In this document: one piece after another, positions 56,566 to 63,261 of the stretch
Layout of the letters: each line of letters opens with the position of its first letter
How positions within the stretch are numbered: position 1 is the first letter of the stretch
Assembly: GCA_037481875.1 (NCBI GenBank)
Contig: JBBFKY010000008.1
Span: 62,001-126,000, forward strand
Source: Desulfosoma sp.
Lineage (GTDB): Bacteria; Desulfobacterota; Syntrophobacteria; Syntrophobacterales; DSM-9756
Length of the DNA: 64,000 nucleotides
Direction of reading: 5' to 3'
Translations under genes and position numbers: made by a program
Notes under the pieces: generated by a model
Seen by the model: the letters and a program-made list of their open reading frames with translations, nothing else
Database searches by the model: none
Told to the model about the DNA's origin: nothing

Positions 56566-57432
56566 ATGGATCGTGACACAACCCTGCAAGATAAGCCGGT
56601 GGATGAGATCCTTGGCATCGCGGAAAAGTTACCGCCCTTTCCCGATGTGGTACAGAAAGTCATGCCTTTGCTCCAGCGCATGGCTCCGGTGGAAGAGATC
56701 GAAGCCGTCATTCGCTATGATCAGGTCATCGCTGCCAAGGTGCTTGCCCTGGCACGATCCCCTCACTACACCCGTGCACAACCGGCCAAATCTCTCAAGG
56801 ACGCCATCATTTCCCTGGGCCAGCGAGCTTTGGTGGAAGTCATTCTGGCCGCCTGTTCGGCACGGTTTCAGGATGATGCGGTCAAAGGCTATGATCTTCA
56901 AGAGGGGGAACTGTGGGAACATGCCGTAGGCACTGCCATCATGGCGGATCGTATCGCCGAAAAAATCGGAAGCCCAGATCGACTCACTATTTATACCGCC
57001 GGTCTGTTGCATGATATCGGCAAGACGGTTTTGAACCATTACGTGGACCACTACCTGGACCGCATCATCAAGGCCATCAAAACCCGAAAACAAACCTTTC
57101 TGGAAGCTGAACGGGAAATCTTGGGCATCGACCATCAGGAATTGGGAGCCCTTATCGCGACACGATGGAATTTTCCGCCCGCCGTGGTCGCCGGTATCGC
57201 GCACCATCATAGTCCTCAAAAGGCCGAAGAAAACCGACAGGTTGCTTCCATCGTTTACGCGGCAAACCGCATGGTCGCCGCCATGGGGATCGGAGCGGGT
57301 GTGGACGGGTTTCTGAATCCCAACCAAGACCACGTCTTAGAAACCCTAAATCTGGATGGACGTTCCATCGAAAAACTCATGGCCGATGTTTTCGTAGCCC
57401 TGGACGAAACCAAAAAATTTCTGGCCGGCTAG
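56566..57432 (+). CDS. HDOD domain signalling protein
   Basis: 288 residues. The HDOD core runs from LPPFPDVVQKVMPLLQ through HDIGKTVLNHYVDHYLD to GIAHHHSPQ. A true HD pair (HDIGK) is present, so it may hydrolyse a phosphodiester or bind cyclic dinucleotides, though most HDOD proteins are regulatory. GGAG nine bases before the ATG at 56566 supports the start; an in-frame TTG at 56539 is weaker. It lies upstream of csrA on the same strand, suggesting a link to flagellar or motility control. Confidence 0.9.
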   Translation: MDRDTTLQDKPVDEILGIAEKLPPFPDVVQKVMPLLQRMAPVEEIEAVIRYDQVIAAKVLALARSPHYTRAQPAKSLKDAIISLGQRALVEVILAACSARFQDDAVKGYDLQEGELWEHAVGTAIMADRIAEKIGSPDRLTIYTAGLLHDIGKTVLNHYVDHYLDRIIKAIKTRKQTFLEAEREILGIDHQELGALIATRWNFPPAVVAGIAHHHSPQKAEENRQVASIVYAANRMVAAMGIGAGVDGFLNPNQDHVLETLNLDGRSIEKLMADVFVALDETKKFLAG

Positions 57433-57675
57433 AAAATTTTCATCGCGAAAAAAGAAACGAGCCTCGTTGCCCGGTCGAGAGAAAGGTTTCAGGGTGGCCT
57501 TGGATACATGTTTCTGCTAAGGTGTTCCCGAAGAGCGGGCGTTCGTAGCGGGGCGGCGTCTCAGCACCTCGGCCGGAATCTTCCCGAAAGCCTCTGCGAA
57601 CTCCGCGCTTAGGCGGTACGTTTTCCCTTCTTTTGCGCCGCCGCGGCAAGAACCACCGTCGCAACGGGGGACACC

Positions 57676-57912
57676 ATGCTCATACTGACCCGCAAGGTGG
57701 GCGAAGCTATTCGCATCGGGGACGATATTCAGGTGGTCATCACCGCCGTGGACCAGAACAAGGTAAAGGTAGGTATTCAAAGTCCCCGCCACGTGCCTAT
57801 TTTTCGCGAGGAACTCTATCAAAAGATCCAGGAAGAAAACCGGCAGGCGGCCGCCATGCAGACCGAGGATCTGGAAGAAATTTTGGATCGTCTACCGACA
57901 AGAACACCTTGA
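57676..57912 (+). CDS. csrA: carbon storage regulator CsrA
   Basis: 78 residues, the full CsrA: MLILTRKVGEAIRIGDDI and the RNA-contact strand SPRHVPIFREELY. It binds GGA hairpins in mRNA leaders; in flagellated bacteria with fliW it limits flagellin translation. GGGGGACACC precedes the ATG. A candidate target lies at 63182-63193. Usually fliW is adjacent to csrA; here two other genes intervene. Confidence 0.96.
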   Translation: MLILTRKVGEAIRIGDDIQVVITAVDQNKVKVGIQSPRHVPIFREELYQKIQEENRQAAAMQTEDLEEILDRLPTRTP

Positions 57913-57934
57913 ATGCTCGGCGCCTTTGAGCATT
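57912..57934 (+). terminator. small hairpin after csrA
   Basis: AATGCTC (57912-57918) pairs with GAGCATT (57928-57934) around nine bases, beginning at the last base of csrA. No T run follows. It could moderate read-through into the nucleotidyltransferase gene. Confidence 0.35.
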
Positions 57935-57942
57935 GAGTTTGA

Positions 57943-58482
57943 ATGAGAGCCATGAACTGGAACATCATTAGAGGTCGGCTCAAAACTTTTTCCCCGCACC
58001 ACGAAGCTTATGTTGAAGCGGTCTTAGGGCAAATTTCGGCCCACGACCAAGACCAACTCCTGGCCTGCGCCATCTTCGGTTCTTACGCCCGTAAGGAAAA
58101 CCGACTCAATTCTGACCTGGATCTTCTCCTTATTCTTGACGTTAAGGAAGGCTTCACCCAACGCATGGCGCGGTTCGTGGAACAAATCGAGCTAAAACAT
58201 GAATCCCTGGCTCAAGAACTGTATGAACAAGAGGGGATAATTTGTGAGATCTCCCCTTACATTCTCATGCGGCAGGAGGCGCTAGTCGTCCACCCTGTTT
58301 ACTATGATCTTGTGTCCCACCACGTCATCGTTCATGACCCCCACGGACTCATACGGCACATTGTGCACCGGGTGGAAGAGTATCTCACGAAAAAGGGAGC
58401 CCATAAGGAAACGGTGGTCACGGGCTGGCTCTGGCACGTAAAGGATGCCGAGATTCCCAACGTCCTCGAGGTTGCGCCATGA
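57943..58482 (+). CDS. MNT-type nucleotidyltransferase, likely half of a HEPN pair
   Basis: 179 residues of the polymerase-beta-like nucleotidyltransferase fold. The motif FGSYARKENRLNSDLDLL fits GS-X10-DxD, the active site of MntA-type enzymes, followed by LLLILD. The C terminus (about 90-179) is a longer helical extension than minimal MntA. It overlaps the next gene by four bases. In characterised MntA/HepT systems such an enzyme AMPylates the HEPN toxin. ATG 57943 is used; ATG 57952 is in frame. Inserted between csrA and fliW. Confidence 0.85.
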   Translation: MRAMNWNIIRGRLKTFSPHHEAYVEAVLGQISAHDQDQLLACAIFGSYARKENRLNSDLDLLLILDVKEGFTQRMARFVEQIELKHESLAQELYEQEGIICEISPYILMRQEALVVHPVYYDLVSHHVIVHDPHGLIRHIVHRVEEYLTKKGAHKETVVTGWLWHVKDAEIPNVLEVAP

Positions 58483-58862
58483 GAACGGACAATCTCACCC
58501 AAGCTTATCTTCACAAGGCCAAAGTCCATTTGGAAGCTCTCGGCTTTTTCAAGGATAGGGAAGCCTATTCGGATGTGGTCCCTGAGGCTCAAGAACTTGT
58601 GGAATTGCTGATGAAAGCTGTTTTCCGAGCAGCGGGCGCGAAGGTTCCCAAAGTCCATGACGTGGGAAAGGTCCTTGAAAAGTATCGAGAGCATCTTCCT
58701 CAAAGCTTGACGAGTCATCTCCATGAGATTCGACGCATTCGTAAGAGGCTTCGAAAGGAACGTGAGCTCAGTTTTTACGGAGCTGACGACTTTATTCCCA
58801 CGGAAGAATACCACGTGGAAGACGCGGAACACGCTATCTGTGACGCAACTTTCGTGGACTAG
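58479..58862 (+). CDS. HEPN-domain protein paired with the nucleotidyltransferase
   Basis: 127 residues, all helical, with the pattern of the PF05168-type HEPN domain: YLHKAKVHLEALG, EAQELVELLMKAVFRAAG and a closing ERELSFYGADD. The canonical RNase motif R-x4-H-x-Y of HepT toxins is not visible, so ribonuclease activity is doubtful and a substrate-binding or inactive HEPN is as likely. Its ATG overlaps the nucleotidyltransferase stop, the usual HEPN/MNT arrangement. It lies 53 bases before fliW. Confidence 0.82.
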   Translation: MRTDNLTQAYLHKAKVHLEALGFFKDREAYSDVVPEAQELVELLMKAVFRAAGAKVPKVHDVGKVLEKYREHLPQSLTSHLHEIRRIRKRLRKERELSFYGADDFIPTEEYHVEDAEHAICDATFVD

Positions 58863-58915
58863 GTAGTCTGGGAAATGTTCGAGACGTGCCAGAAAAAGGA
58901 AGAAGAAGAACCCAC

Positions 58916-59347
58916 ATGAAAATCGAAACCAGCCGATTCGGAACCCTGGAGTTGGACGAAAGCACCTTTATCCACTTTCCATGGGGCATTCCCGGTTTTG
59001 AAGAGATCAAACGCTACGTGCTCTTGGAACATCGGCAGGGACCGTTCAAGTGGCTTCAAGCCGTCGATCATCCCGACGTGGCCTTTGTGGTCGCTCCGCC
59101 CGACATCTTCGGCGTTCACTACAAAGTCCCGGAAAATCGAATGTCGGTCCTTGAGCTGCAGGATTCAAACGATCTTGCCATACTGCTTCTGGTTTCGTTG
59201 GACAGGACCACACGCACGGTGCGCCCTCATGTACGGGCCCCTCTGCTCCTGAATGCGTCCAATCGCCGAGCCTACCAGTGGGTCATAGAAGCCGGAGAAC
59301 AGGTAAACATTTTGACCATCCAGGAATCATCGAACGCGGTCGAATAA
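58916..59347 (+). CDS. fliW: flagellar assembly factor FliW
   Basis: 143 residues, typical FliW: FGTLELDESTFIHFPWGIPGFE, the FKWLQAVDHPDVAFVV core and LNASNRRAYQWVI near the end. FliW binds flagellin and CsrA in turn, releasing CsrA when flagellin is scarce or exported. The ATG at 58916 follows an AAGGAAGAAG tract; a longer in-frame start at 58886 is unlikely. Convergent with the fliT-like/fliS/fliD operon. Confidence 0.95.
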   Translation: MKIETSRFGTLELDESTFIHFPWGIPGFEEIKRYVLLEHRQGPFKWLQAVDHPDVAFVVAPPDIFGVHYKVPENRMSVLELQDSNDLAILLLVSLDRTTRTVRPHVRAPLLLNASNRRAYQWVIEAGEQVNILTIQESSNAVE

Positions 59348-59354
59348 GGCAAAT

Positions 59355-59394
59355 CCCCTGAATTCCCACGGCCGGAGGCGTGGAAGCTCAGGGG
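59355..59394. terminator. hairpin between convergent flagellar transcripts
   Basis: CCCCTGA (59355-59361) pairs with TCAGGGG (59388-59394), and inside it TTCCCACG pairs with CGTGGAA, giving a two-part stem. No T run follows on either strand, but the place between fliW and the FliT-like gene suits a bidirectional terminator. Confidence 0.5.
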
Positions 59395-59432
59395 ACCTGA
59401 GGGTCGTCGATCCCTTGGGAACGAGAAAAAAT

Positions 59433-59801
59433 TCAGCCAAGATCCGCGATTTTCTGATACTGCCGGGAAACGGCCTGAGCCTTTTGCATACCGGCAAGTT
59501 TTTCCCCGGTGCGGGTCAGAGCTGTGGCGAGTGCGTTGAGACAGGCGTCGTGGCTTTGTTGCAGCTCCGCAAACAGGGAATAGGCTTGGTTTCTGGAGGA
59601 CTCGTCTTGAAAGGTTTCGACGACAGAGGAAAAGTTCAAAAGGTTCCGGACCCGGTAAAAAGTGTCTTGGCATCGTGAAACGAGACCTTCAATGTCTTCG
59701 GCCTCGGCGTCTTCGTGGGCGGCCTTCTGCAAGGCGTGAAGATCCGCACGAAGATCCTGAATCAGGTGAGCCAGGACCTGGATGGCGTCGAGTGTCTCCA
59801 T
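59433..59801 (-). CDS. FliT/FlgN-like flagellar protein
   Basis: 122 residues, all helical with heptad character (IQDLRADLHALQKAAHEDAE, QSHDACLNALATALTRTG). No catalytic motif. AAAGGTTTC precedes the ATG. It is the last gene after fliD and two fliS copies, where fliT commonly lies, so an export-chaperone role is likely. The sequence alone is not diagnostic. Confidence 0.62.
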   Translation of the reverse strand: METLDAIQVLAHLIQDLRADLHALQKAAHEDAEAEDIEGLVSRCQDTFYRVRNLLNFSSVVETFQDESSRNQAYSLFAELQQSHDACLNALATALTRTGEKLAGMQKAQAVSRQYQKIADLG

Positions 59802-59828
59802 GAAACCTTTCCTTTTCCCACTTGTGTC

Positions 59829-60269
59829 TTAAGCCGTCACAGACCTAGCCCAGTTCCCGGCAACTTCCTGAACATCCAGATTCAGTTCTCCCCGATCGTA
59901 TTTCCTTTTCACTTCCTGCCAGCCTTCCCGAAGTTCTTTCAAGATATCGATCAGGTTATTGTAGGTTTCCGGCGGTTTTGTAGAATTGATGCCGATGAGT
60001 TCCCGAAGGAGGTAATTATAGATTCGTGAAAGGTTAACGGCGATTTCACCGCCGCGTTCGAAATCCAAGCCCACCAAAAGCTCCGTGATAAGGTCCTGCC
60101 CATGGCGAATGCGTTCATAGGCCGCATCCATGCAGTGGGAAGCATGGTATTCCTTGGCCTGCTGTAGATCGCGAATGGTCGCATCGTAGCACATGAGGAC
60201 AAGGCTGGCGATGTCCGCCGTTTCCACGTTGGTCCTTCGGTAAGCTTCCTGAGCCATGTTCATCATCAT
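59829..60269 (-). CDS. fliS: flagellar secretion chaperone FliS (copy 2)
   Basis: 146 residues. The FliS core is clear: AQEAYRRTNVETAD, LVLMCYDATIRDLQQA, and FERGGEIAVNLSRIYNYLLREL. GGAGG eight bases before the first of three ATG codons (60269) fixes the start; an in-frame GTG upstream is not needed. It holds flagellin in an export-competent form. It is clearly paralogous to the copy at 60295-60666 and longer at the C terminus. Confidence 0.93.
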   Translation of the reverse strand: MMMNMAQEAYRRTNVETADIASLVLMCYDATIRDLQQAKEYHASHCMDAAYERIRHGQDLITELLVGLDFERGGEIAVNLSRIYNYLLRELIGINSTKPPETYNNLIDILKELREGWQEVKRKYDRGELNLDVQEVAGNWARSVTA

Positions 60270-60294
60270 GGATTCAACCTCCACAGGCCTTCTT

Positions 60295-60666
60295 CTACAC
60301 GACAGCGGTTATCTGAACCCAAGCTTCTCGAAGATCCCCGGCCATGGAAATCATACGACCCAGAGTCCCCTGGGCTTGGGTGTCATGAACAGCGATGAGC
60401 TCTCGAAGCATGTAATTGTAGATTCGGCCCAGGTTGACGGCAATTTCTCCACCTCGTTCGTAGTCCAAACCGATCAGAAGTTCCGTGAGAATATCCTGGG
60501 CGTGTCGAAGCCGATCCATGAACAGATCGTACCGGCCTTCTGCGTGAGCGTGTTTCGCGTCTTGCAAATCCTCGATGAAAGTGTCGTAGCACCTGACGAT
60601 AAGATTCAAAAAATCGCCGTTGGAAGCGTCATGACATTGGCTTACTGGCAGGGCACACGCGGTCAT
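60295..60666 (-). CDS. fliS: flagellar secretion chaperone FliS (copy 1)
   Basis: 123 residues with LIVRCYDTFIEDLQDA and YERGGEIAVNLGRIYNYMLREL, strongly similar to the second FliS encoded 25 bases downstream. AAGGAGG four to five bases before the ATG at 60666 decides the start; an in-frame extension to 60714 is unneeded. A tandem pair of different FliS proteins downstream of fliD suggests separate clients or a dimer of unlike subunits, by inference. Confidence 0.92.
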   Translation of the reverse strand: MTACALPVSQCHDASNGDFLNLIVRCYDTFIEDLQDAKHAHAEGRYDLFMDRLRHAQDILTELLIGLDYERGGEIAVNLGRIYNYMLRELIAVHDTQAQGTLGRMISMAGDLREAWVQITAVV

Positions 60667-60747
60667 TTTTTCCTCCTTGCTGTCAATTTTTTCCGCTCCA
60701 GAACCATACATCAACGGTGGGAATGGCTCCCTTTGAACAGGCTCCTC

Positions 60748-62058
60748 TCACGCGCTTTGTGACATGCTGGAAAAGAGCTTGGAAAGGTTCGACATCTGCT
60801 CGTTTAAGGTGCTCATGGCTTTGTCCATGGCCACAAACCTGGCCCTCATTCGTTCTATGTCGGCATCGATGCGATCTTCCAGCTTCTGCATACGATCGTC
60901 CAGCGACTTAATCTTTCCCTGAACACTCTTCTTTTGCATGGTGACCGTGCCATCCAGGGAATCCGTGAGCCCGTTCAAAACGGATTGCAAGCCTTGAGCC
61001 ATTGTATTGAATGCCGAGACTGTACCGGAAAAATCCTGCAACAGGGCGTCCTTGAACTTATCGGCGTTCAGTTCGAGGGTGCCTGACCGGGAAAATGTGA
61101 TACCGTAACTGAAAAGTTCCTGATCGAGTACGGTGCTCTGCAAACGGGTCTTGATGGAACGAAGCGTGGCATCGCCGAAAAGCACTCCTCCGGTCTTTTC
61201 GCTGAGCGCATTGTAGCTGAACTGCTCGTTGATGTATTTGACAAGGCCGTTGTAAGCATCGACGAAATTTTGAATCTTTTCGGTGATGCCGCTTTCATCC
61301 CTCTCCACATCAAGGGTGATGGTGGTGTTGGCATCCGCACCGCGCAGCTGAAGAGTGACTCCTGGAATGGCATCGGTGATGGTGTTGGAAGAGCGCGTCA
61401 TGGCAATGCCGTCGATGGTAAAGGAGGCATCGACGCCGGCCTGAAGAGTGGAAAAATAATCTCCTGCGGCATCGGTGAACGAGATGCCTGCGGTGCCTTC
61501 ATTTTCACTTGTGAGGATAAGCCGATAGTCGGAATCGGACACTTTGAGCACGCTGGCGATAACGCCGGTGGGGTTGGAACCCGTGTTCAGGCTGTTGATC
61601 TCGTCTCGAAGGGTATTGAGGTTTTTCCCATCCAAGCTGACTTCTTGACCGCTGATGGTGATGGTCCCGGTCCATTCGGTGGGATCGGACGCCGAAGTCA
61701 CGGATGTGGACTGCAGTTTTTCGGCCTTGGCCAGCTGAGTGACCTGAATATCAAACCGGCCTCTGGCTGCTCCGGAACCCACTGCCACCGTCAGAAGGTT
61801 TTCCGGATTGACGCCGCTGGAAGTTTTCAAGGAAGCCGAGAAAACATCGAAGTCGCCGGTATCCTTGATCTTTTGAACCGCAGAGAGCAAATCCGAAAGT
61901 TTGGTGGAAACCGTGTTCCAGGCGGAAAGCACATCCTCCTGATTCTTTTTCTGCCGTTCCAAGGGCTTGATAAACTGGTTTTCTTCCACGCGACGAAGCT
62001 GTTCCAGCAGGCTCTGCCAATCAAGTCCGCTTCCTACGCCACTGAGACTGAACCCCAT
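60748..62058 (-). CDS. fliD: flagellar hook-associated capping protein FliD
   Basis: 436 residues. N-terminal FliD domain (GFSLSGVGSGLDWQSLLEQL, YNGLV-type middle), variable centre with many Thr/Ser/Gly strands, and a C-terminal coiled coil (LDDRMQKLEDRIDADIERMR). GGGAGGTGCGTCC precedes the ATG at 62058; the longer frame to 62127 has no ribosome site. It caps the growing filament and guides flagellin folding. A sigma-28-like promoter lies about 80 bases upstream, followed by fliS, fliS and a FliT-like gene. Confidence 0.94.
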   Translation of the reverse strand: MGFSLSGVGSGLDWQSLLEQLRRVEENQFIKPLERQKKNQEDVLSAWNTVSTKLSDLLSAVQKIKDTGDFDVFSASLKTSSGVNPENLLTVAVGSGAARGRFDIQVTQLAKAEKLQSTSVTSASDPTEWTGTITISGQEVSLDGKNLNTLRDEINSLNTGSNPTGVIASVLKVSDSDYRLILTSENEGTAGISFTDAAGDYFSTLQAGVDASFTIDGIAMTRSSNTITDAIPGVTLQLRGADANTTITLDVERDESGITEKIQNFVDAYNGLVKYINEQFSYNALSEKTGGVLFGDATLRSIKTRLQSTVLDQELFSYGITFSRSGTLELNADKFKDALLQDFSGTVSAFNTMAQGLQSVLNGLTDSLDGTVTMQKKSVQGKIKSLDDRMQKLEDRIDADIERMRARFVAMDKAMSTLNEQMSNLSKLFSSMSQSA

Positions 62059-62138
62059 GGACGCACCTCCCACTCTCCAAGTGCCGCCCTTCACCTGATC
62101 GGCAACACCTTTTGTTTTTGAATTCACCCTTGCCTAAT

Positions 62139-62166
62139 TTATCGGCATGAAAAGATGAAAACTTGA
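62139..62166 (-). promoter_or_regulatory. sigma-28 promoter of the fliD-fliS-fliS operon
   Basis: On the minus strand TCAAGTTT (62166-62159) is followed after 12 bases by GCCGATAA (62146-62139), a perfect flagellar -10. The start would lie near 62132, giving a leader of about 75 bases. Confidence 0.75.
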
Positions 62167-62242
62167 CACATTTTCTGAAGGAATCCATCGAGTTTGCCCA
62201 AAACGGCCGAGGAAGCCGTCGGCGTTTAAAGTCTCTGAAAGG

Positions 62243-62282
62243 AAAAAGGGGTAGCTCCCTTTTAGGAACCACCCCCTTTTTT
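62243..62282 (-). terminator. intrinsic terminator of the flagellin gene
   Basis: On the minus strand a stem of about ten pairs, opening AAAGGGGGTGGTTCC and closing GGGAGCTACCCC, is followed by TTTTT. The A run on its other side lets it work in both directions. It ends the flagellin transcript about 30 bases past the stop and before the fliD promoter. Confidence 0.8.
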
Positions 62283-62314
62283 CGGACTGGTAGAACGTAA
62301 GACGGCTCGTTCTT

Positions 62315-63151
62315 TTACCTCAAGAGGGTCAGAATCTGCTGGGGTGCCGCGTTGGCCTGGGCTAACATGGCCATTCCGGCCTGCTGCAGGATCTGAGTTT
62401 TGGTAAATTGAGTGACTTCATAAGCCATGTCTGCATCCCGAATGGCCGACTCGGAGGCCGAATAGTTTTCAATCATAATATTCAGGTTGTCCATGGTGTG
62501 CTGCAGACGGTTCTGATAGGCGCCGATTTCGGCCATGTAGGTATTGATACTGGTGATGGCTGTATCGAGCGCGTCCATGGCCGCTTGGGCAGCGGACTGC
62601 GTTCCAATTCTGCTTGCGCTGACTCCCAAGGCAGCCGAAGAAACCGCTTGCAGTTCAACCTGCAATTGATCGTGGGATCTATTAAGCGAGCCGATCTGGA
62701 AGGTGAAAGAGGCGGCTGTTCCGGTTCCTGTCGAGTAAACCAACGTGACCCCATTATATTGCGATGTCATGGCGATTCGATCGAGTTCCGCCTGAAGTTG
62801 AGTGAACTCAGTGTTAAGCAATTCCCTGTTCGCGTTCGTGATTTGTCCGCCGGCTGCTTGAGTTGCCAGATCCTTCATGCGGACCAGAATGTTATACATT
62901 TCATGATAGGCCCCATCGGCCACCTGCAGCATAGAATTAGATTCCGTGGCGTTTTGGTAAGCCACCCTCAAGGATGAAATTCTAGCCTTGAAGGTGTTGG
63001 CCACGGCATAACCTGCCGCATCGTCAGCCGCCTTGTTGATGCGGTAACCCGTGGACAATCGTTCCAGCGCATTCTGCATGTTGCGATTATTGACGGTCAG
63101 ATTACGCTGAACATTCAATGAAGCAATGTTGGTGTTGATTCGAAGTGCCAT
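62315..63151 (-). CDS. fliC: flagellin
   Basis: 278 residues, a short flagellin. The N-terminal D0/D1 helices (ALRINTNIASLNVQRNLTVN, ALERLSTGYRINKAADDAAG) and the C-terminal D1/D0 helices (TQFTKTQILQQAGMAMLAQA) are intact, and the variable D2/D3 region is almost absent. AAGGAGGA about six bases before the ATG. A sigma-28-like promoter and a CsrA-type GGA hairpin lie in the leader. The glycosyltransferase upstream may modify it. Confidence 0.96.
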   Translation of the reverse strand: MALRINTNIASLNVQRNLTVNNRNMQNALERLSTGYRINKAADDAAGYAVANTFKARISSLRVAYQNATESNSMLQVADGAYHEMYNILVRMKDLATQAAGGQITNANRELLNTEFTQLQAELDRIAMTSQYNGVTLVYSTGTGTAASFTFQIGSLNRSHDQLQVELQAVSSAALGVSASRIGTQSAAQAAMDALDTAITSINTYMAEIGAYQNRLQHTMDNLNIMIENYSASESAIRDADMAYEVTQFTKTQILQQAGMAMLAQANAAPQQILTLLR

Positions 63152-63157
63152 GGGAAA

Positions 63158-63165
63158 TCCTCCTT
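63158..63165 (-). promoter_or_regulatory. flagellin ribosome binding site, second CsrA-type GGA
   Basis: AAGGAGGA about six bases before the flagellin ATG contains two GGA triplets. With the upstream GGGA hairpin 27 bases away it forms the two-site layout used by CsrA to block ribosome entry. Confidence 0.6.
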
Positions 63166-63181
63166 GATCCTTTTGGTCTTT

Positions 63182-63193
63182 GACATCCCTGTC
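63182..63193 (-). promoter_or_regulatory. CsrA-binding hairpin in the flagellin leader
   Basis: The transcript reads GACAGGGATGTC: a four-pair GACA/TGTC stem displaying GGGA in the loop. The core ACAGGGATGT fits the optimal CsrA target, ACARGGAUGU. It lies about 30-40 bases before the flagellin start. Confidence 0.65.
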
Positions 63194-63233
63194 TCGTTAA
63201 GGTCTACCAGTCCGCTTTTCGCTTTCATTTACT

Positions 63234-63261
63234 GTATCGACAGGATTTCCCAATCCCTTTA
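63234..63261 (-). promoter_or_regulatory. sigma-28 promoter of the flagellin gene
   Basis: On the minus strand TAAAGGGA (63261-63254) and GTCGATAC (63241-63234) are 12 bases apart, the same spacing as at fliD. The -35 overlaps the stop codon of the upstream glycosyltransferase. The start would fall near 63227, giving a leader of about 75 bases. Confidence 0.72.
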
